The position numbers and the translations under genes are program-made. Source: an uncultured Eubacteriales bacterium (lineage in GTDB: Bacteria; Bacillota; Clostridia; Christensenellales; Borkfalkiaceae). Taken from it: DNA of 64,000 bases. Below are positions 36,048 to 45,617 of this stretch, one piece after another; within the stretch, counting starts at the first letter, position 1, and every line of letters starts with the position of its first letter. The DNA lies in NCBI GenBank assembly GCA_905207235.1, contig CAJLKN010000011.1, positions 1 through 64,000 on the forward strand, written 5' to 3'. The notes below the pieces were generated by a model. It had not been told where the DNA came from. It worked only from the letters and a program-made list of their open reading frames with translations, and searched no databases.

Positions 36048-36884
36048 TTATGGACGATTATTTTTAACGAAGGTTGCCGGCGTGATGCCCGCTTCGCGCC
36101 TGAAAACGCGACAAAAATAGCTATAATCTTTGAACCCGACATTTTCCGCGACTTCTGCAATGCCGCCGCCTTCCGCCAACAACCGCTTTGCCTGTTCTAT
36201 GCGACGAAAATTTATGTATCTCATCGCGCTCATACCGAAAGACTGAACTGAAATATGATACAAAACCGTCCTCGAACAATGGAACTTTTTGCACAGCATA
36301 TCCGAAGTTATTTTTTTGTCGAGATTGGCAACGATATACTCTTCAATATCTTCGGCAACCGTGCGACTTTTCCATTTGGCTAAATGCTTTGTCTGCACAT
36401 ATGCCGCTATGGCGTCAAGTATTCTGACTGCGGCTTTAATCTGCTCTCTGCTCTTGCTTTCGATAAGGCTCAACGCCTCGAGGCTCTGACTTTCGTCCAC
36501 CCCGTAAATTTCAGCCTTTGCGCAGGCATTGTTCACCCTCTCCTGTCTGTCTTCCGAAGGCAGCATGTGCGCAAGAATGGCATATCCCAACACTCCGCCG
36601 CCCAGCCGTATCGGCGTTATAGCTTCGGTAAGACCCGCATGACAGGTGTATATGTGAGGCTCTCTGAGCTTTTTAGCCCTGTTGAACGCCTCAATATCGC
36701 ACATTCTGCATGCGCTCAACCCGTCGGCATTGCTTCGTATATTGGCACAAAACGCAGGCGGCTCGGGAGGATATTCGGTTACAAGTCTGAATTCATCATC
36801 GAATACCGAAATGCGTATGCCCACGACGGTATAAAAATCGCGAAGCAAACTTTGCAGATTAATTATATCGAACGAACTTATCAT
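36048..36884 (-). CDS. AraC-family regulator with PocR sensory domain
   Basis: A 278-residue transcription factor. Residues about 5-150 match the PocR domain: a short-chain-ligand or redox sensor with a cysteine set in AFCANIRSN, CRMCDIEAF and YTCHAGLTEAITPI. Residues about 175-275 are the AraC double helix-turn-helix, with MLCKKFHCSRTVLYHISVQ and EVAENVGFKDYSYFCRVFRR. It is the first gene of a unit with the GH28 gene (19 nt downstream), xylA and xylB, which it probably controls. A strong promoter ends 10 nt before the ATG, so the transcript should be nearly leaderless. Confidence 0.9.
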   Translation of the reverse strand: MISSFDIINLQSLLRDFYTVVGIRISVFDDEFRLVTEYPPEPPAFCANIRSNADGLSACRMCDIEAFNRAKKLREPHIYTCHAGLTEAITPIRLGGGVLGYAILAHMLPSEDRQERVNNACAKAEIYGVDESQSLEALSLIESKSREQIKAAVRILDAIAAYVQTKHLAKWKSRTVAEDIEEYIVANLDKKITSDMLCKKFHCSRTVLYHISVQSFGMSAMRYINFRRIEQAKRLLAEGGGIAEVAENVGFKDYSYFCRVFRREAGITPATFVKNNRP

Positions 36885-36893
36885 ATTGAAATC

Positions 36894-36922
36894 ATTATAC
36901 CTTCCGGAATATTAAATTTCAA
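36894..36922 (-). promoter_or_regulatory. Promoter of the PocR-AraC / xylose unit
   Basis: On the minus strand TTGAAA (plus 36917-36922), 17-nt spacer, perfect TATAAT (plus 36894-36899). The expected start lies about 3 nt before the ATG. Confidence 0.75.
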
Positions 36923-36995
36923 TAATGTTTTAAAATCTAAAAACAAAAATACCTAATTTTGTTACAAAACTTATATTTTGTTTTTATTAAAAGTT

Positions 36996-37028
36996 GCAGC
37001 CCGACAGACATTTTGTCTGTCGGGCTGC
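36996..37028 (-). terminator. Terminator hairpin
   Basis: Perfect 14-bp stem GCAGCCCGACAGAC with its complement; TTTTAATAAAAAC follows on the minus strand. It insulates the PocR-AraC unit from minus-strand transcripts arriving from the right. Confidence 0.7.
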
Positions 37029-37560
37029 ATAATTCACAGTACTTATCAAATATTGACAAAACATGTTTTAAGTCCGTCTTGTCTGCCAATTCAAACAAAT
37101 TTAAATACCGTTTTATAAATTCTTCATAATTTATGTTAAAATTCAAGTTAATACGTTTCGCAACAAGATTCTAAGGCAGAATTTATGAAAATTTTGTCCT
37201 TACCAACAGGACGACAAGGCAAATTAAAATTGCTTAATTTCAGGCAAAAACAAGCTTAAAACAGCCTGAAACAGCTCAAAACTAAGTAGTTTAAAACACT
37301 ACTTCCAACAACTTCCCTCGCCGTTTGTTATCATCTTGTGCCCCTGCTTCCTTTAACTTCCCAAAACCTTTCAAAGACAAGCAAAAATCTTTGACAAAAA
37401 AACCCAATTACTTCCCAATTTATTTTTACCAAATTATAAGCATAGCGGCGCGGCGAATTTCTCGCCGCGCCGCTTTTTTGTTCAATTAATTACAACCTGC
37501 AATAGCTACTTTTACACAACAACTATATGAGTTATGCAATCTGCATATTCAGGCATATAT
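37029..37560. other. Intergenic region, possible element boundary
   Basis: About 530 bases with no convincing gene. It holds GATTCTAAG at 37168-37176, a 9-mer also found in the anticodon loop of tRNA-Leu at 63771, and three ACTTCC(C)A-type motifs between 37292 and 37420 resembling those flanking the integrase gene. A hairpin lies at 37444-37474. Confidence 0.35.
37444..37474 (+). terminator. GC-rich hairpin with T run
   Basis: Perfect stem AGCGGCGCGGCGA with TCGCCGCGCCGCT followed by TTTTTT on the plus strand. No plus-strand gene ends here; it may also mark the end of the minus-strand lipoprotein mRNA, whose stop is 87 nt away. Confidence 0.55.
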
Positions 37561-40500
37561 TTATGAACGTTCCCATACATATGAGTAATTTGTGTTTAAA
37601 TACTTTGCAATTTCCTCCGGATTGCTGAAAGTCTCACTGCTTACGGGACTTGTTGTACCGTTAAAGTAGTCGACCATATTCCAGCCTTCCGTATTTATGA
37701 ATGTAATGCTTTTAACGGAACTGTTGGCGAAGGCGCCTGCCCCGATTTGGGTAACGCTGTCAGGGATTATGATATCCGTCAAACTTGAACAGCCAAAGAA
37801 AGCGCTTTGACCAATAACTTGTATATTTTCGCCAAAGGTTATGTCAGTTAAATAGCGGGCATTTTCGCAAAGATATGCAGGTACTCTCACCACTTCGTCG
37901 CTGAAAATCAAAGATGCTTTTCCATCACGGGAACCTACATCGACAAAAGATCTGTTGCCGTAAGTAAGATCGTCGGCTTCTACTGCATTAAAATATATTT
38001 CACTCAATGCATAGCAACCATCAAAAACACTCACGCCTATTTTTTTAACAGATTTACCTATCGTAACAGTTTTAAGATTATCGCAACTAGAGAATGCATA
38101 ATCATCTATGAATTCGACCCCGTTGCCGATTACAACATTTTCCAACTTTTCACAGTTGGAAAAAGCATAGTTTGCAATACCTGTTATATTATCGCCAATC
38201 ACAAGATTTACTATGCCTTTGCCGCTTAAAAATGCATCTTCGGCAATTACACCTTCTCCGGTTAAAGTTATGTTGGCTGCCGCATGCGGCAACTGAGATA
38301 AAAGCGACAAATCTGCCACAATATTTATAATTCCATTACAACCTTCCAATGCGCTGCTGTTCATTTCAACACCTTCAGGGATAGTCACATCGGTAACAGA
38401 ACTGCAATAACTGAAAGCATTATCTCCCACCTTTTCAATGCCATAAGGTAAATCTATGGTTGTGAACGAAACGCAGCCGCTGAAAGCACTTTTACCTATC
38501 TCCTTGAGTGAGGCAGGGAAAGAAACATTCTTAAGATTTACGCAGTTATAGAACGCATAATCTCCTATTTTCTGAATATTGCTGCCAAATATAATTTCTT
38601 TGAGCCCGCTTGCATCCTGCTGGTTGTTGACATCGTTGAACATTGCCGAAGGCACTAAAAGTACGTTATCGCCGAAAACCAAGGTCAAACCGTCGCCTGC
38701 AATGCCTGCGTTGGCAAAAAGGTTATAAAAATCGCCATCCCCTTCAATGCTTTCGGCATTATAATATATATAATTGAGCCCCGTACAATCTGCAAAAGCC
38801 ATATATCCCAACTCCTCAACCGAAGCGGGAATGGTTATTGTCGAAAGCGAACTGCATCCGCTGAATGCAACTGCGCCAATATAAGATACGTTACTGCCTA
38901 TTTCAAGATTGCTCAGCGATGAACAATTCATGAAAGCTCCGTACCCGATGTAAGTTACGTTTTCCGGAATAACAACACTTGCCAATGAAGAACAGTCGTA
39001 GAAAGCATTTTCGCCTATAGACACAACCGTATTCGGCAACGTTACGCCAACCAACTCCGTACATCCGTAAAAAGCCCCATATGCTATCGTAACAGTTCCG
39101 TTTTTGACCGCATATTTGCCAGAGACTGAAACTTTTGCCTGTATAAGATGATTGCCTATATACAGCACTCCGTTTTCCCAATTATTCTCGGAATTAATAT
39201 AAGCAGTATCTCCGAACGCGCCTCCGGCTATACTATTAATACTGTCAGGCAGAGTTATGTCGCTTAAATAAGAGCAACCGCGAAAAGCACTGCCTTGAAT
39301 TTCGGTTACGCCTTCCGGTACTGTAATACTTATAAGATTATTACAGAAGAAAAACGCTTCACTGCCGACAGCCGTCACTCCCGAAGGAATTATGTAAGCC
39401 TCGCCCGCTCTGTTGGCAGGATAGCTTAATATCGATAAGCCGTCACGACTGAATAACACGCCATCCTCGCTCTTATAATAACGGTTATTCTCATCTACGT
39501 TTATCCTTTCAAGGTAAAAACAATACTCAAAAATGCCGATACCGATATTTTCAACGCTGGCGGGAATAGTCACTTCCTTAAACGCATTGCCTCGGAAAGC
39601 CGCGTAACCTATGCTTTTTACTCCGTTTTCTATAATAAGTTCTTCTATGTTACAATTATCGAAAGGATATTCTTCCACAGCTTTTACGCCAGAACCTATT
39701 ACGACTTTTCTAAGAGATGTTTTGTAAGAAAATGCCCCCAGGTGAATTACGCCCGAAGATATTTTCAACTCTTCAACGCCGTCAAAAGTAAAATATTCAT
39801 ATATATCCATCGATATTTCCAGCGCTTTGAACGTATTGCAACCATCGAAAGCATTTTCCCCTACCACACTGACGCCGGGTATGCTTAAATTTTCAAGAGC
39901 AACGCAGTTCCTGAAAGTATTATCTCCTATGGACCTCACACTGTCTGAAAAAGCGATGCTTTTCAGCGCAGTGCAATCGCTGAACGATGAGGAGCCCACG
40001 CTCGTTACACTTTCAGGGATATCGATTATTTCAAGCGAAGTGCAACCACTGAAAGCGTAATCTCCTATAACCGAAACGCTGTTATCTGAAAATTTAACAG
40101 TCGAAAGAGCGGTACACCCTTCAAACGCCGAACGCGCAATTACATTAGCCTGAGGATGCACAAAACAAGTTTCTATATCTTGTGAAACAGCCTTTACAAG
40201 TATTGAATATCTGTTTTCGCTATTGCCGATATAATACGCGTTGCCATATTCGCTGAGTTGCACTCGCATGCAGACAGAAAGCGATTCCGCCGCTATAACT
40301 TCTACACTATCTGCCACCGAAAAATATTTGAGAGACGTGCACTGTTCCAATCCTTCCACGCTGCTGCCGGAAGTTATTTTAAGCGTTTCAAGCTGAGCTT
40401 TAGGTATGTACTCAAACACATCCGCAGGCACAACCGCATATGTTACGCTTTCACAACCGGAAAACGCACTTGATGATACATAATATACATCTTCCGGAAT

Positions 40501-41523
40501 GACTATGCTTTCAAGAGAAACGCAACCTGCAAAAGCGTTATTGCCTATCCTTTTTACGCTTTCGGGGATATACACCTCGGTCAGCGAAATGCAATTTTCA
40601 AATGCTCCGCCCGATATTTCCGTTACGGTATCGGGTATTGACACGGTTTGAATATTTGCATTGCCAGCAAAAGCGCTATCCGCCGTAACGCCTATTTCAA
40701 CAACAGGCTTGCCTTCATATTGCGAAGATATAATCAAATCTGCCGTCTCTGACTGAGCGCTGTTCTCGTCTATACCGACACAAATATAGCCTGTGCCTTC
40801 TGAATTAAGAACAAATATAAGCTCTTCCGTTGCTGCCGCATTGCAATTTGTACATGTATTGCCTGAAACATTATGTCCTGAAGCACGAATGATCTCAGTT
40901 TCAGTATACCCACAGGAACAGGAACGTTTTTTAAGTCCGTCCTCGGTGCACCCGGCTTCGACTTCGGTCACCCAGCCCCCGAAAGTATGTCCCGTAGGCG
41001 AAGTAAAAATATCGGCATATTCAATGTCGTTTAAAGCCTGTTCATCAGCATACAGACTTCCGCACACATCACACGTCCAATAGGCAACTGTACCTAAATG
41101 AATGCAATCGCTTTGTTCCGCGCCATGAGAAGTCAGAACATGACCTGTTGCCTCAACGACATCGGTCTCCTCCGTCTGGCAATCATTACAAGTATGCTTT
41201 CTTAACCCGCTCTGCGTACATGTGGGCTGCGTAACCTCCACCCACTCTCCCCAGGAATGCCCTTTAGCAGGTATGGTAATATCCGTAATCTCTTCCATAT
41301 CTGCATTAAAATATTTGCCGCAATCGTTGCAGTACCAATATGACACGGTACCACCCTCCGTGCACGTTGCCTGTTTTCCTTCAACAAATATCAGATCGTG
41401 CTTCTCCGATTCTCCGTTCCCGCTCTGGTCGACATTGTTATTGTCTCCGCACGCCGTTAAACCAAATGAAAAACATCCGACGATTAAAAGCATTGACAAT
41501 AAAATTAAAATCTTCCTTTTCAT
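37561..41523 (-). CDS. Giant BspA-like leucine-rich-repeat lipoprotein
   Basis: A 1320-residue surface lipoprotein. The signal peptide MKRKILILLSMLLIVGCF ends in lipobox LTAC at about residues 22-25. Residues about 40-235 contain four copies of a module with paired CxxC motifs (WYCNDCGKYF, HTCNDCQTEE, WTCDVCGSLY, CTNCNAA) separated by GHSWGEW or GHTFGGW. The rest, about 270-1290, is built of some 35 BspA-type (LRR_5) repeats such as IGDYAFSGCTSLEIIDIPES. Proteins of this class bind host matrix or other cells. AGGAGAG precedes the start. It lies alone, just past the CRISPR array, with no functional link visible. Confidence 0.88.
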   Translation of the reverse strand: MKRKILILLSMLLIVGCFSFGLTACGDNNNVDQSGNGESEKHDLIFVEGKQATCTEGGTVSYWYCNDCGKYFNADMEEITDITIPAKGHSWGEWVEVTQPTCTQSGLRKHTCNDCQTEETDVVEATGHVLTSHGAEQSDCIHLGTVAYWTCDVCGSLYADEQALNDIEYADIFTSPTGHTFGGWVTEVEAGCTEDGLKKRSCSCGYTETEIIRASGHNVSGNTCTNCNAAATEELIFVLNSEGTGYICVGIDENSAQSETADLIISSQYEGKPVVEIGVTADSAFAGNANIQTVSIPDTVTEISGGAFENCISLTEVYIPESVKRIGNNAFAGCVSLESIVIPEDVYYVSSSAFSGCESVTYAVVPADVFEYIPKAQLETLKITSGSSVEGLEQCTSLKYFSVADSVEVIAAESLSVCMRVQLSEYGNAYYIGNSENRYSILVKAVSQDIETCFVHPQANVIARSAFEGCTALSTVKFSDNSVSVIGDYAFSGCTSLEIIDIPESVTSVGSSSFSDCTALKSIAFSDSVRSIGDNTFRNCVALENLSIPGVSVVGENAFDGCNTFKALEISMDIYEYFTFDGVEELKISSGVIHLGAFSYKTSLRKVVIGSGVKAVEEYPFDNCNIEELIIENGVKSIGYAAFRGNAFKEVTIPASVENIGIGIFEYCFYLERINVDENNRYYKSEDGVLFSRDGLSILSYPANRAGEAYIIPSGVTAVGSEAFFFCNNLISITVPEGVTEIQGSAFRGCSYLSDITLPDSINSIAGGAFGDTAYINSENNWENGVLYIGNHLIQAKVSVSGKYAVKNGTVTIAYGAFYGCTELVGVTLPNTVVSIGENAFYDCSSLASVVIPENVTYIGYGAFMNCSSLSNLEIGSNVSYIGAVAFSGCSSLSTITIPASVEELGYMAFADCTGLNYIYYNAESIEGDGDFYNLFANAGIAGDGLTLVFGDNVLLVPSAMFNDVNNQQDASGLKEIIFGSNIQKIGDYAFYNCVNLKNVSFPASLKEIGKSAFSGCVSFTTIDLPYGIEKVGDNAFSYCSSVTDVTIPEGVEMNSSALEGCNGIINIVADLSLLSQLPHAAANITLTGEGVIAEDAFLSGKGIVNLVIGDNITGIANYAFSNCEKLENVVIGNGVEFIDDYAFSSCDNLKTVTIGKSVKKIGVSVFDGCYALSEIYFNAVEADDLTYGNRSFVDVGSRDGKASLIFSDEVVRVPAYLCENARYLTDITFGENIQVIGQSAFFGCSSLTDIIIPDSVTQIGAGAFANSSVKSITFINTEGWNMVDYFNGTTSPVSSETFSNPEEIAKYLNTNYSYVWERS

Positions 41524-42003
41524 AAAACTCTCCTATCTTTAAAATAGTACCGCTAAAAAAGTATTTTAATAAGACTGATAAAACGCGTGAAAGGCATATC
41601 TTATTTACCAGCAAATTCAGTATAACATGTCACAATTTATATTTCAATTTATTATAAAATTTTCTCAGAACTTTTTATGTCAAACCAAGTATAAACAGTA
41701 CAATTATAAATTATTGTAGGTTTTTTAACAATTAAATACCGCGCAACTTTTGCCCACAACACTTGGCGGACGTCAATTCTTTATTGCAACGCAGACAAAT
41801 TATTTTCAAATAAGCTCCTGCCATAAGGTTGCATCCGCAGCGATACACAACAAGATATTAATTTCAGCCCTGCATTCACCTATTCCTTTATCTTCCCAAA
41901 CCTTTCACAAAACAAGTCGAGTTCTCGCCTTGTCATCTTTTTCTAATTTTAAAACTATAGTCCGTCGGTTTAAATGCCGACGGACTATGATACTTTAAAC
42001 GCT
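41524..42003. other. Intergenic region at the trailer end of the CRISPR array
   Basis: About 480 AT-rich bases with no convincing gene. It holds the putative pre-crRNA terminator at 41957-41988 and presumably the promoter of the BspA-like lipoprotein. Confidence 0.5.
41957..41988 (-). terminator. Putative terminator of the CRISPR array transcript
   Basis: Stem TAGTCCGTCGG with CCGACGGACTA (extended by one A-T pair), followed on the minus strand by TTTTAAAATT. It is 15 nt beyond the last, decayed repeat, in the direction expected for pre-crRNA transcription. Confidence 0.65.
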
Positions 42004-43690
42004 TTTTTACTACAATACAGGATAACACCATACTCAAACGTGGGTGATTTTAAAGTGGGCTATGTCGGAGTTTGACTACCGTTCAGGATAACACCATACT
42101 CAAACGCGTCGATTGCAGTAACGCTTGTCGACAAAGTTTGACTACCGTTCAGGATAACACCATACTCAAACAACCCCGAAAACGCGCTCAACGGCTTTTT
42201 CGTTTGACTACCGTTCAGGATAACACCATACTCAAACTCTTGCGCTATTCCGTATGTGGCAAATTTTGTTTGACTACCGTTCAGGATAACACCATACTCA
42301 AACGCCGTGTACATACCTATCCAAGGCGGGCAGGTTTGACTACCGTTCAGGATAAAACCATACTCAAACCAGGACATACTGAAACTGCCGAGAGATTTTG
42401 TTTGACTACCGTTCAGGATAACACCATACTCAAACCCATTCAACCATGCGCTCCACTTGGTAGCTGTTTGACTACCGTTCAGGATAACACCATACTCAAA
42501 CCTCGCGGCGGCTTGGGTTGCGGAAGTGCTTGTTTGACTACCGTTCAGGATAACACCATACTCAAACCAGGGCTTTTCCGAAACGGCTCCGTTCTGGGTT
42601 TGACTACCGTTCAGGATAACACCATACTCAAACCAGGCTTTAACAAACTCGGTGAGCTGCGTATGTTTGACTACCGTTCAGGATAACACCATACTCAAAC
42701 ACAATGCCGCCCTATCAGCCGTTTAATAACGTTTGACTACCGTTCAGGATAACACCATACTCAAACAAAGTCGCTCACAACCAACAACACAGGCAAGTTT
42801 GACTACCGTTCAGGATAACACCATACTCAAACGTCATCTTCACCGCTTTCGGGGTCATGATAGTTTGACTACCGTTCAGGATAACACCATACTCAAACAT
42901 ATACCAGCTCTAAGTCGCCGTACTGCTCGTTTGACTACCGTTCAGGATAACACCATACTCAAACGCAGCGTTCGCAGATCCAGCCTTTACTTGCGTTTGA
43001 CTACCGTTCAGGATAACACCATACTCAAACGGATATATTTATACCATGTGCGACAACGGAGTTTGACTACCGTTCAGGATAACACCATACTCAAACGTAA
43101 ACAGCGATATAAAAAATACTGCGTTTGTTTGACTACCGTTCAGGATAACACCATACTCAAACGGTTATAGTCTTAATAACGCTCATTTCATTGTTTGACT
43201 ACCGTTCAGGATAACACCATACTCAAACTGTGATTATTACGCCCGCGCCGCTACCTGCGTTTGACTACCGTTCAGGATAACACCATACTCAAACGCTTTG
43301 CAAGCCTTTCCAGTGCGGGGCGAAGTTTGACTACCGTTCAGGATAACACCATACTCAAACGATAAACTGTTAAGCGAATATCCATCCGTCGTTTGACTAC
43401 CGTTCAGGATAACACCATACTCAAACTTTGCCCATTTAATGTATGCACCACATTTTGTTTGACTACCGTTCAGGATAACACCATACTCAAACTTCTTCTT
43501 CGCATTTTAAATTGTGTTGCAAGTTTGACTACCGTTCAGGATAACACCATACTCAAACTGCCCCGAAAGCAACTCCGAAAAAGAAGCTGTTTGACTACCG
43601 TTCAGGATAACACCATACTCAAACATCTTCTGTAAATGCCGGAAAAATTTGCAGGTTTGACTACCGTTCAGGATAACACCATACTCAAAC
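42004..43690 (-). CRISPR. Type II-A CRISPR array, 25 intact 36-nt repeats plus one decayed repeat
   Basis: Intact repeats begin at 42070 and recur every 66 nt to 43655 (one interval is 67). In crRNA sense (minus strand) the repeat starts GTTTGAGTATGGTGTTATCC and ends in GGTAGTCAAAC. The 25 spacers are 30 nt long, except one of 31 nt at 42634-42664. The repeat at 42334 has one substitution (C to A). The repeat at 42004-42039 keeps its right half but has five or six changes in the left half, the sign of the old trailer end. The leader end is therefore at 43690, next to csn2. Transcription should run on the minus strand from the promoter at 43759-43787. Confidence 0.98.
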
Positions 43691-43758
43691 CTCAAATTGA
43701 GCATTTTTGCGCACCACACGCAGAAACCTGAACGATAATTAAGCGCATCCTTATAATT

Positions 43759-43787
43759 ATAATATCATTTTTGACCTTATCAGGCAA
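43759..43787 (-). promoter_or_regulatory. Putative leader promoter for pre-crRNA
   Basis: On the minus strand TTGCCT (plus 43782-43787), 17-nt spacer, TATTAT (plus 43759-43764). It overlaps the last codons of csn2 and fires into the array about 62 nt before the first repeat. Confidence 0.55.
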
Positions 43788-44447
43788 GTATTTCGCACAA
43801 ATCCCTATCTATAATAGTTACTACTTCGCAAGGCAATTTAGGTTTTTGAGTGTTTTCCAATAAAAATATGCACACATCATTTAATTGCATTTCATGATAG
43901 AATGACAAAAGTGCCTTTTCTGTAAGCACGGTTTTTAAATTGGCGAAGAAAAAGCATTTTGTCTTGAAAAAAGCGACATTAAGACGCACATAGGAAATCA
44001 GTTTTTCCAATAGACCATTCTCTTCTTCAATATGCACATCAAACGCCTTGAATAGCGCCGCCATGCCTCCTTCTTCATCGTAGCTTATGGCGCAATCGCT
44101 TTCCGAATTCAGTTTGGCAAAAAATCGGCAAATAAAGCACAGATATTCTGATACTCTTTAAGAAAATTATTTTCCGCAATCTGTTGCAAAGAAGAATAAA
44201 GTTTTGTCGTTACTCTTTTATCGTTAGACCGCAACGACATGTAGTCCCAAACAAACACACCAACTTTTTCAAGCCGCAAAATCACATCTCCATCTGAAAG
44301 GCAAAAATTACCCTCTTCACCCTCCGTCTGACAAGAAAGCTCACGGCAATAGCTAAAAAAATAATCTTCCGGTTCTACTATCAGCACATTTACTTTATCG
44401 GGCGCGATTTCAAAAACATTTTCAAAATCGTAATGAGCCAACTTCAT
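43780..44447 (-). CDS. csn2: Csn2, type II-A adaptation protein, split by a -1 frame change
   Basis: Two frames together make one Csn2 of about 222 residues, the normal length. The first frame starts MKLAHYDFENVFEIAP at 44447 and runs through RELSCQTEGEEGNFCLSDGD and ALFADFLPN to a TGA at 44109-44111. The second frame continues with KLNSESDCAISYDEEGG, MAALFKAFDVHIEEENG and ends VVTIIDRDLCEILA. The switch occurs at the heptamer T TTT TTG (plus 44118-44124). A -1 slip there restores the frame exactly, as would one extra T. Csn2 forms a DNA-clamping ring needed for spacer acquisition. Its start overlaps cas2 by 4 nt. This may be programmed frameshifting, a mutation or a homopolymer sequencing error. 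Confidence 0.88.
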
Positions 44448-44764
44448 ATTATCACCAATTTTTCGTCGCTATCAACGACAACGCTTTGCGCTTCACCTAC
44501 AACAATTTCCATACGCTCGAACTGCCGCTCGGTAATAAGAAGCATTTCAATCAATCCGTCCGACGTCTTATGTCTGCGCACATTTTCCTGAACCGCATTT
44601 GCCGCAGTTGAGTTAAGAACTATTTTACTGTACACAGATTCCTGCATCATCACAAAACCGCTTCTGACCAAAAATTTACGAAACTGTCTGTATTCCCTGC
44701 GTTGGGAAGATGTATCAGTAGGCAAATCAAAAAATACAACAAGGCGCATATATCTATAACTCAT
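44444..44764 (-). CDS. cas2: CRISPR-associated endonuclease Cas2
   Basis: A 106-residue Cas2 with the ferredoxin-like start YMRLVVFFDLPTDTSSQRRE, in which the aspartate of FFDLP is the conserved metal-site residue, and a middle segment FLVRSGFVMMQESVYSKIV typical of type II Cas2. It forms the integrase complex with Cas1 during spacer acquisition. It overlaps cas1 by 11 nt and csn2 by 4 nt. Confidence 0.96.
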   Translation of the reverse strand: MSYRYMRLVVFFDLPTDTSSQRREYRQFRKFLVRSGFVMMQESVYSKIVLNSTAANAVQENVRRHKTSDGLIEMLLITERQFERMEIVVGEAQSVVVDSDEKLVII

Positions 44765-45617
44765 AACATTTTATTCTGGCTATATTTCCCGTATCAAGAG
44801 CATCGAAAACGCTTTTACAATAGATTGAAATTGCCGACAATACGGTACAATTTTCCCCATTTATAGTAACATTATTATTTAAAACGTTGCACAATGAGTG
44901 TTTATAATCAGGCGTCAACTCCTGTGCACTATTAAAGACAAACCTATCTACAATAATGCGAAAAGGCTCCATAAGGTCACAAGACAGATTAAAACTGTTG
45001 AACTCATTTTTATGAGCTATCCCAAGCTGGGTATTAAAACCGTTTGCAACAACCTCTCGGTTGAAAGCAGACAAAATGACAGCATAGCCATAGTTCAGCG
45101 CACCGTTTATAAAGTTTTTATCACCTCTTTTAAAAGGCAACCCGAAAAGTGCATTGAAATATACCTTAGCGGCGTGCCCTTCCCTGTTTGAAACATCGCC
45201 TGGTTGAACTTCACTCGCATATCTTTCAAGAAGTTCTGCCTGCCCTGCTTCGACAGTCTTCAACAACTTTTGCTGACATAGAATTTTATGTCTGACGATT
45301 TCCGCCCATACGTCGGCACGAACCTCTTCGCTCCATTCGAGCTGACGTTTAAGGCACCCACTTGAATTATGCCTGCCGCTAAGCGGCAACAGTTGCGACA
45401 ACGGATTATGCTTTTCATCACAGAATACTACGCTTATTTTCTGCCTTATAAGTTCACAAAGAAGAGCTGCGGTTAAAGATACGCCCGTAGACTCGACTAT
45501 GAGCGTATCTATTTCCGCAAGATATACTTTTTTAATTTCTTCACCGCGACAAATAAGATAACCGAGCTTATATTCTATCTTGCACCGCCTTGTGATAACT
45601 ACAACCCGCCAACTCAT
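44754..45617 (-). CDS. cas1: CRISPR-associated integrase Cas1
   Basis: A 287-residue Cas1 of the type II kind. Metal-binding residues are visible: E146 in SNREGHAAKVYF, H202 in AHKNEFNSFN and D214/E217 in LSCDLMEPFR. The N-terminal beta domain starts MSWRVVVITRRCKIEYKLGY. It integrates new spacers at the leader end with Cas2. Its start overlaps the cas9 stop by 4 nt, so the four cas genes form one coupled unit. Confidence 0.97.
   Translation of the reverse strand: MSWRVVVITRRCKIEYKLGYLICRGEEIKKVYLAEIDTLIVESTGVSLTAALLCELIRQKISVVFCDEKHNPLSQLLPLSGRHNSSGCLKRQLEWSEEVRADVWAEIVRHKILCQQKLLKTVEAGQAELLERYASEVQPGDVSNREGHAAKVYFNALFGLPFKRGDKNFINGALNYGYAVILSAFNREVVANGFNTQLGIAHKNEFNSFNLSCDLMEPFRIIVDRFVFNSAQELTPDYKHSLCNVLNNNVTINGENCTVLSAISIYCKSVFDALDTGNIARIKCYEL

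Noticed and set aside
36937..37146. A 69-codon minus-strand frame.
   Set aside because: It runs through a perfect terminator hairpin at 36996-37028 before reaching its stop, and has no good ribosome site.
42060..43719. Several open reading frames of 70-200 codons on both strands with repeated peptides such as LTTVQDNTILK or FEYGVILNGSQT.
   Set aside because: They are translations of the CRISPR repeats, whose 66-nt period keeps one frame open. They are not genes.
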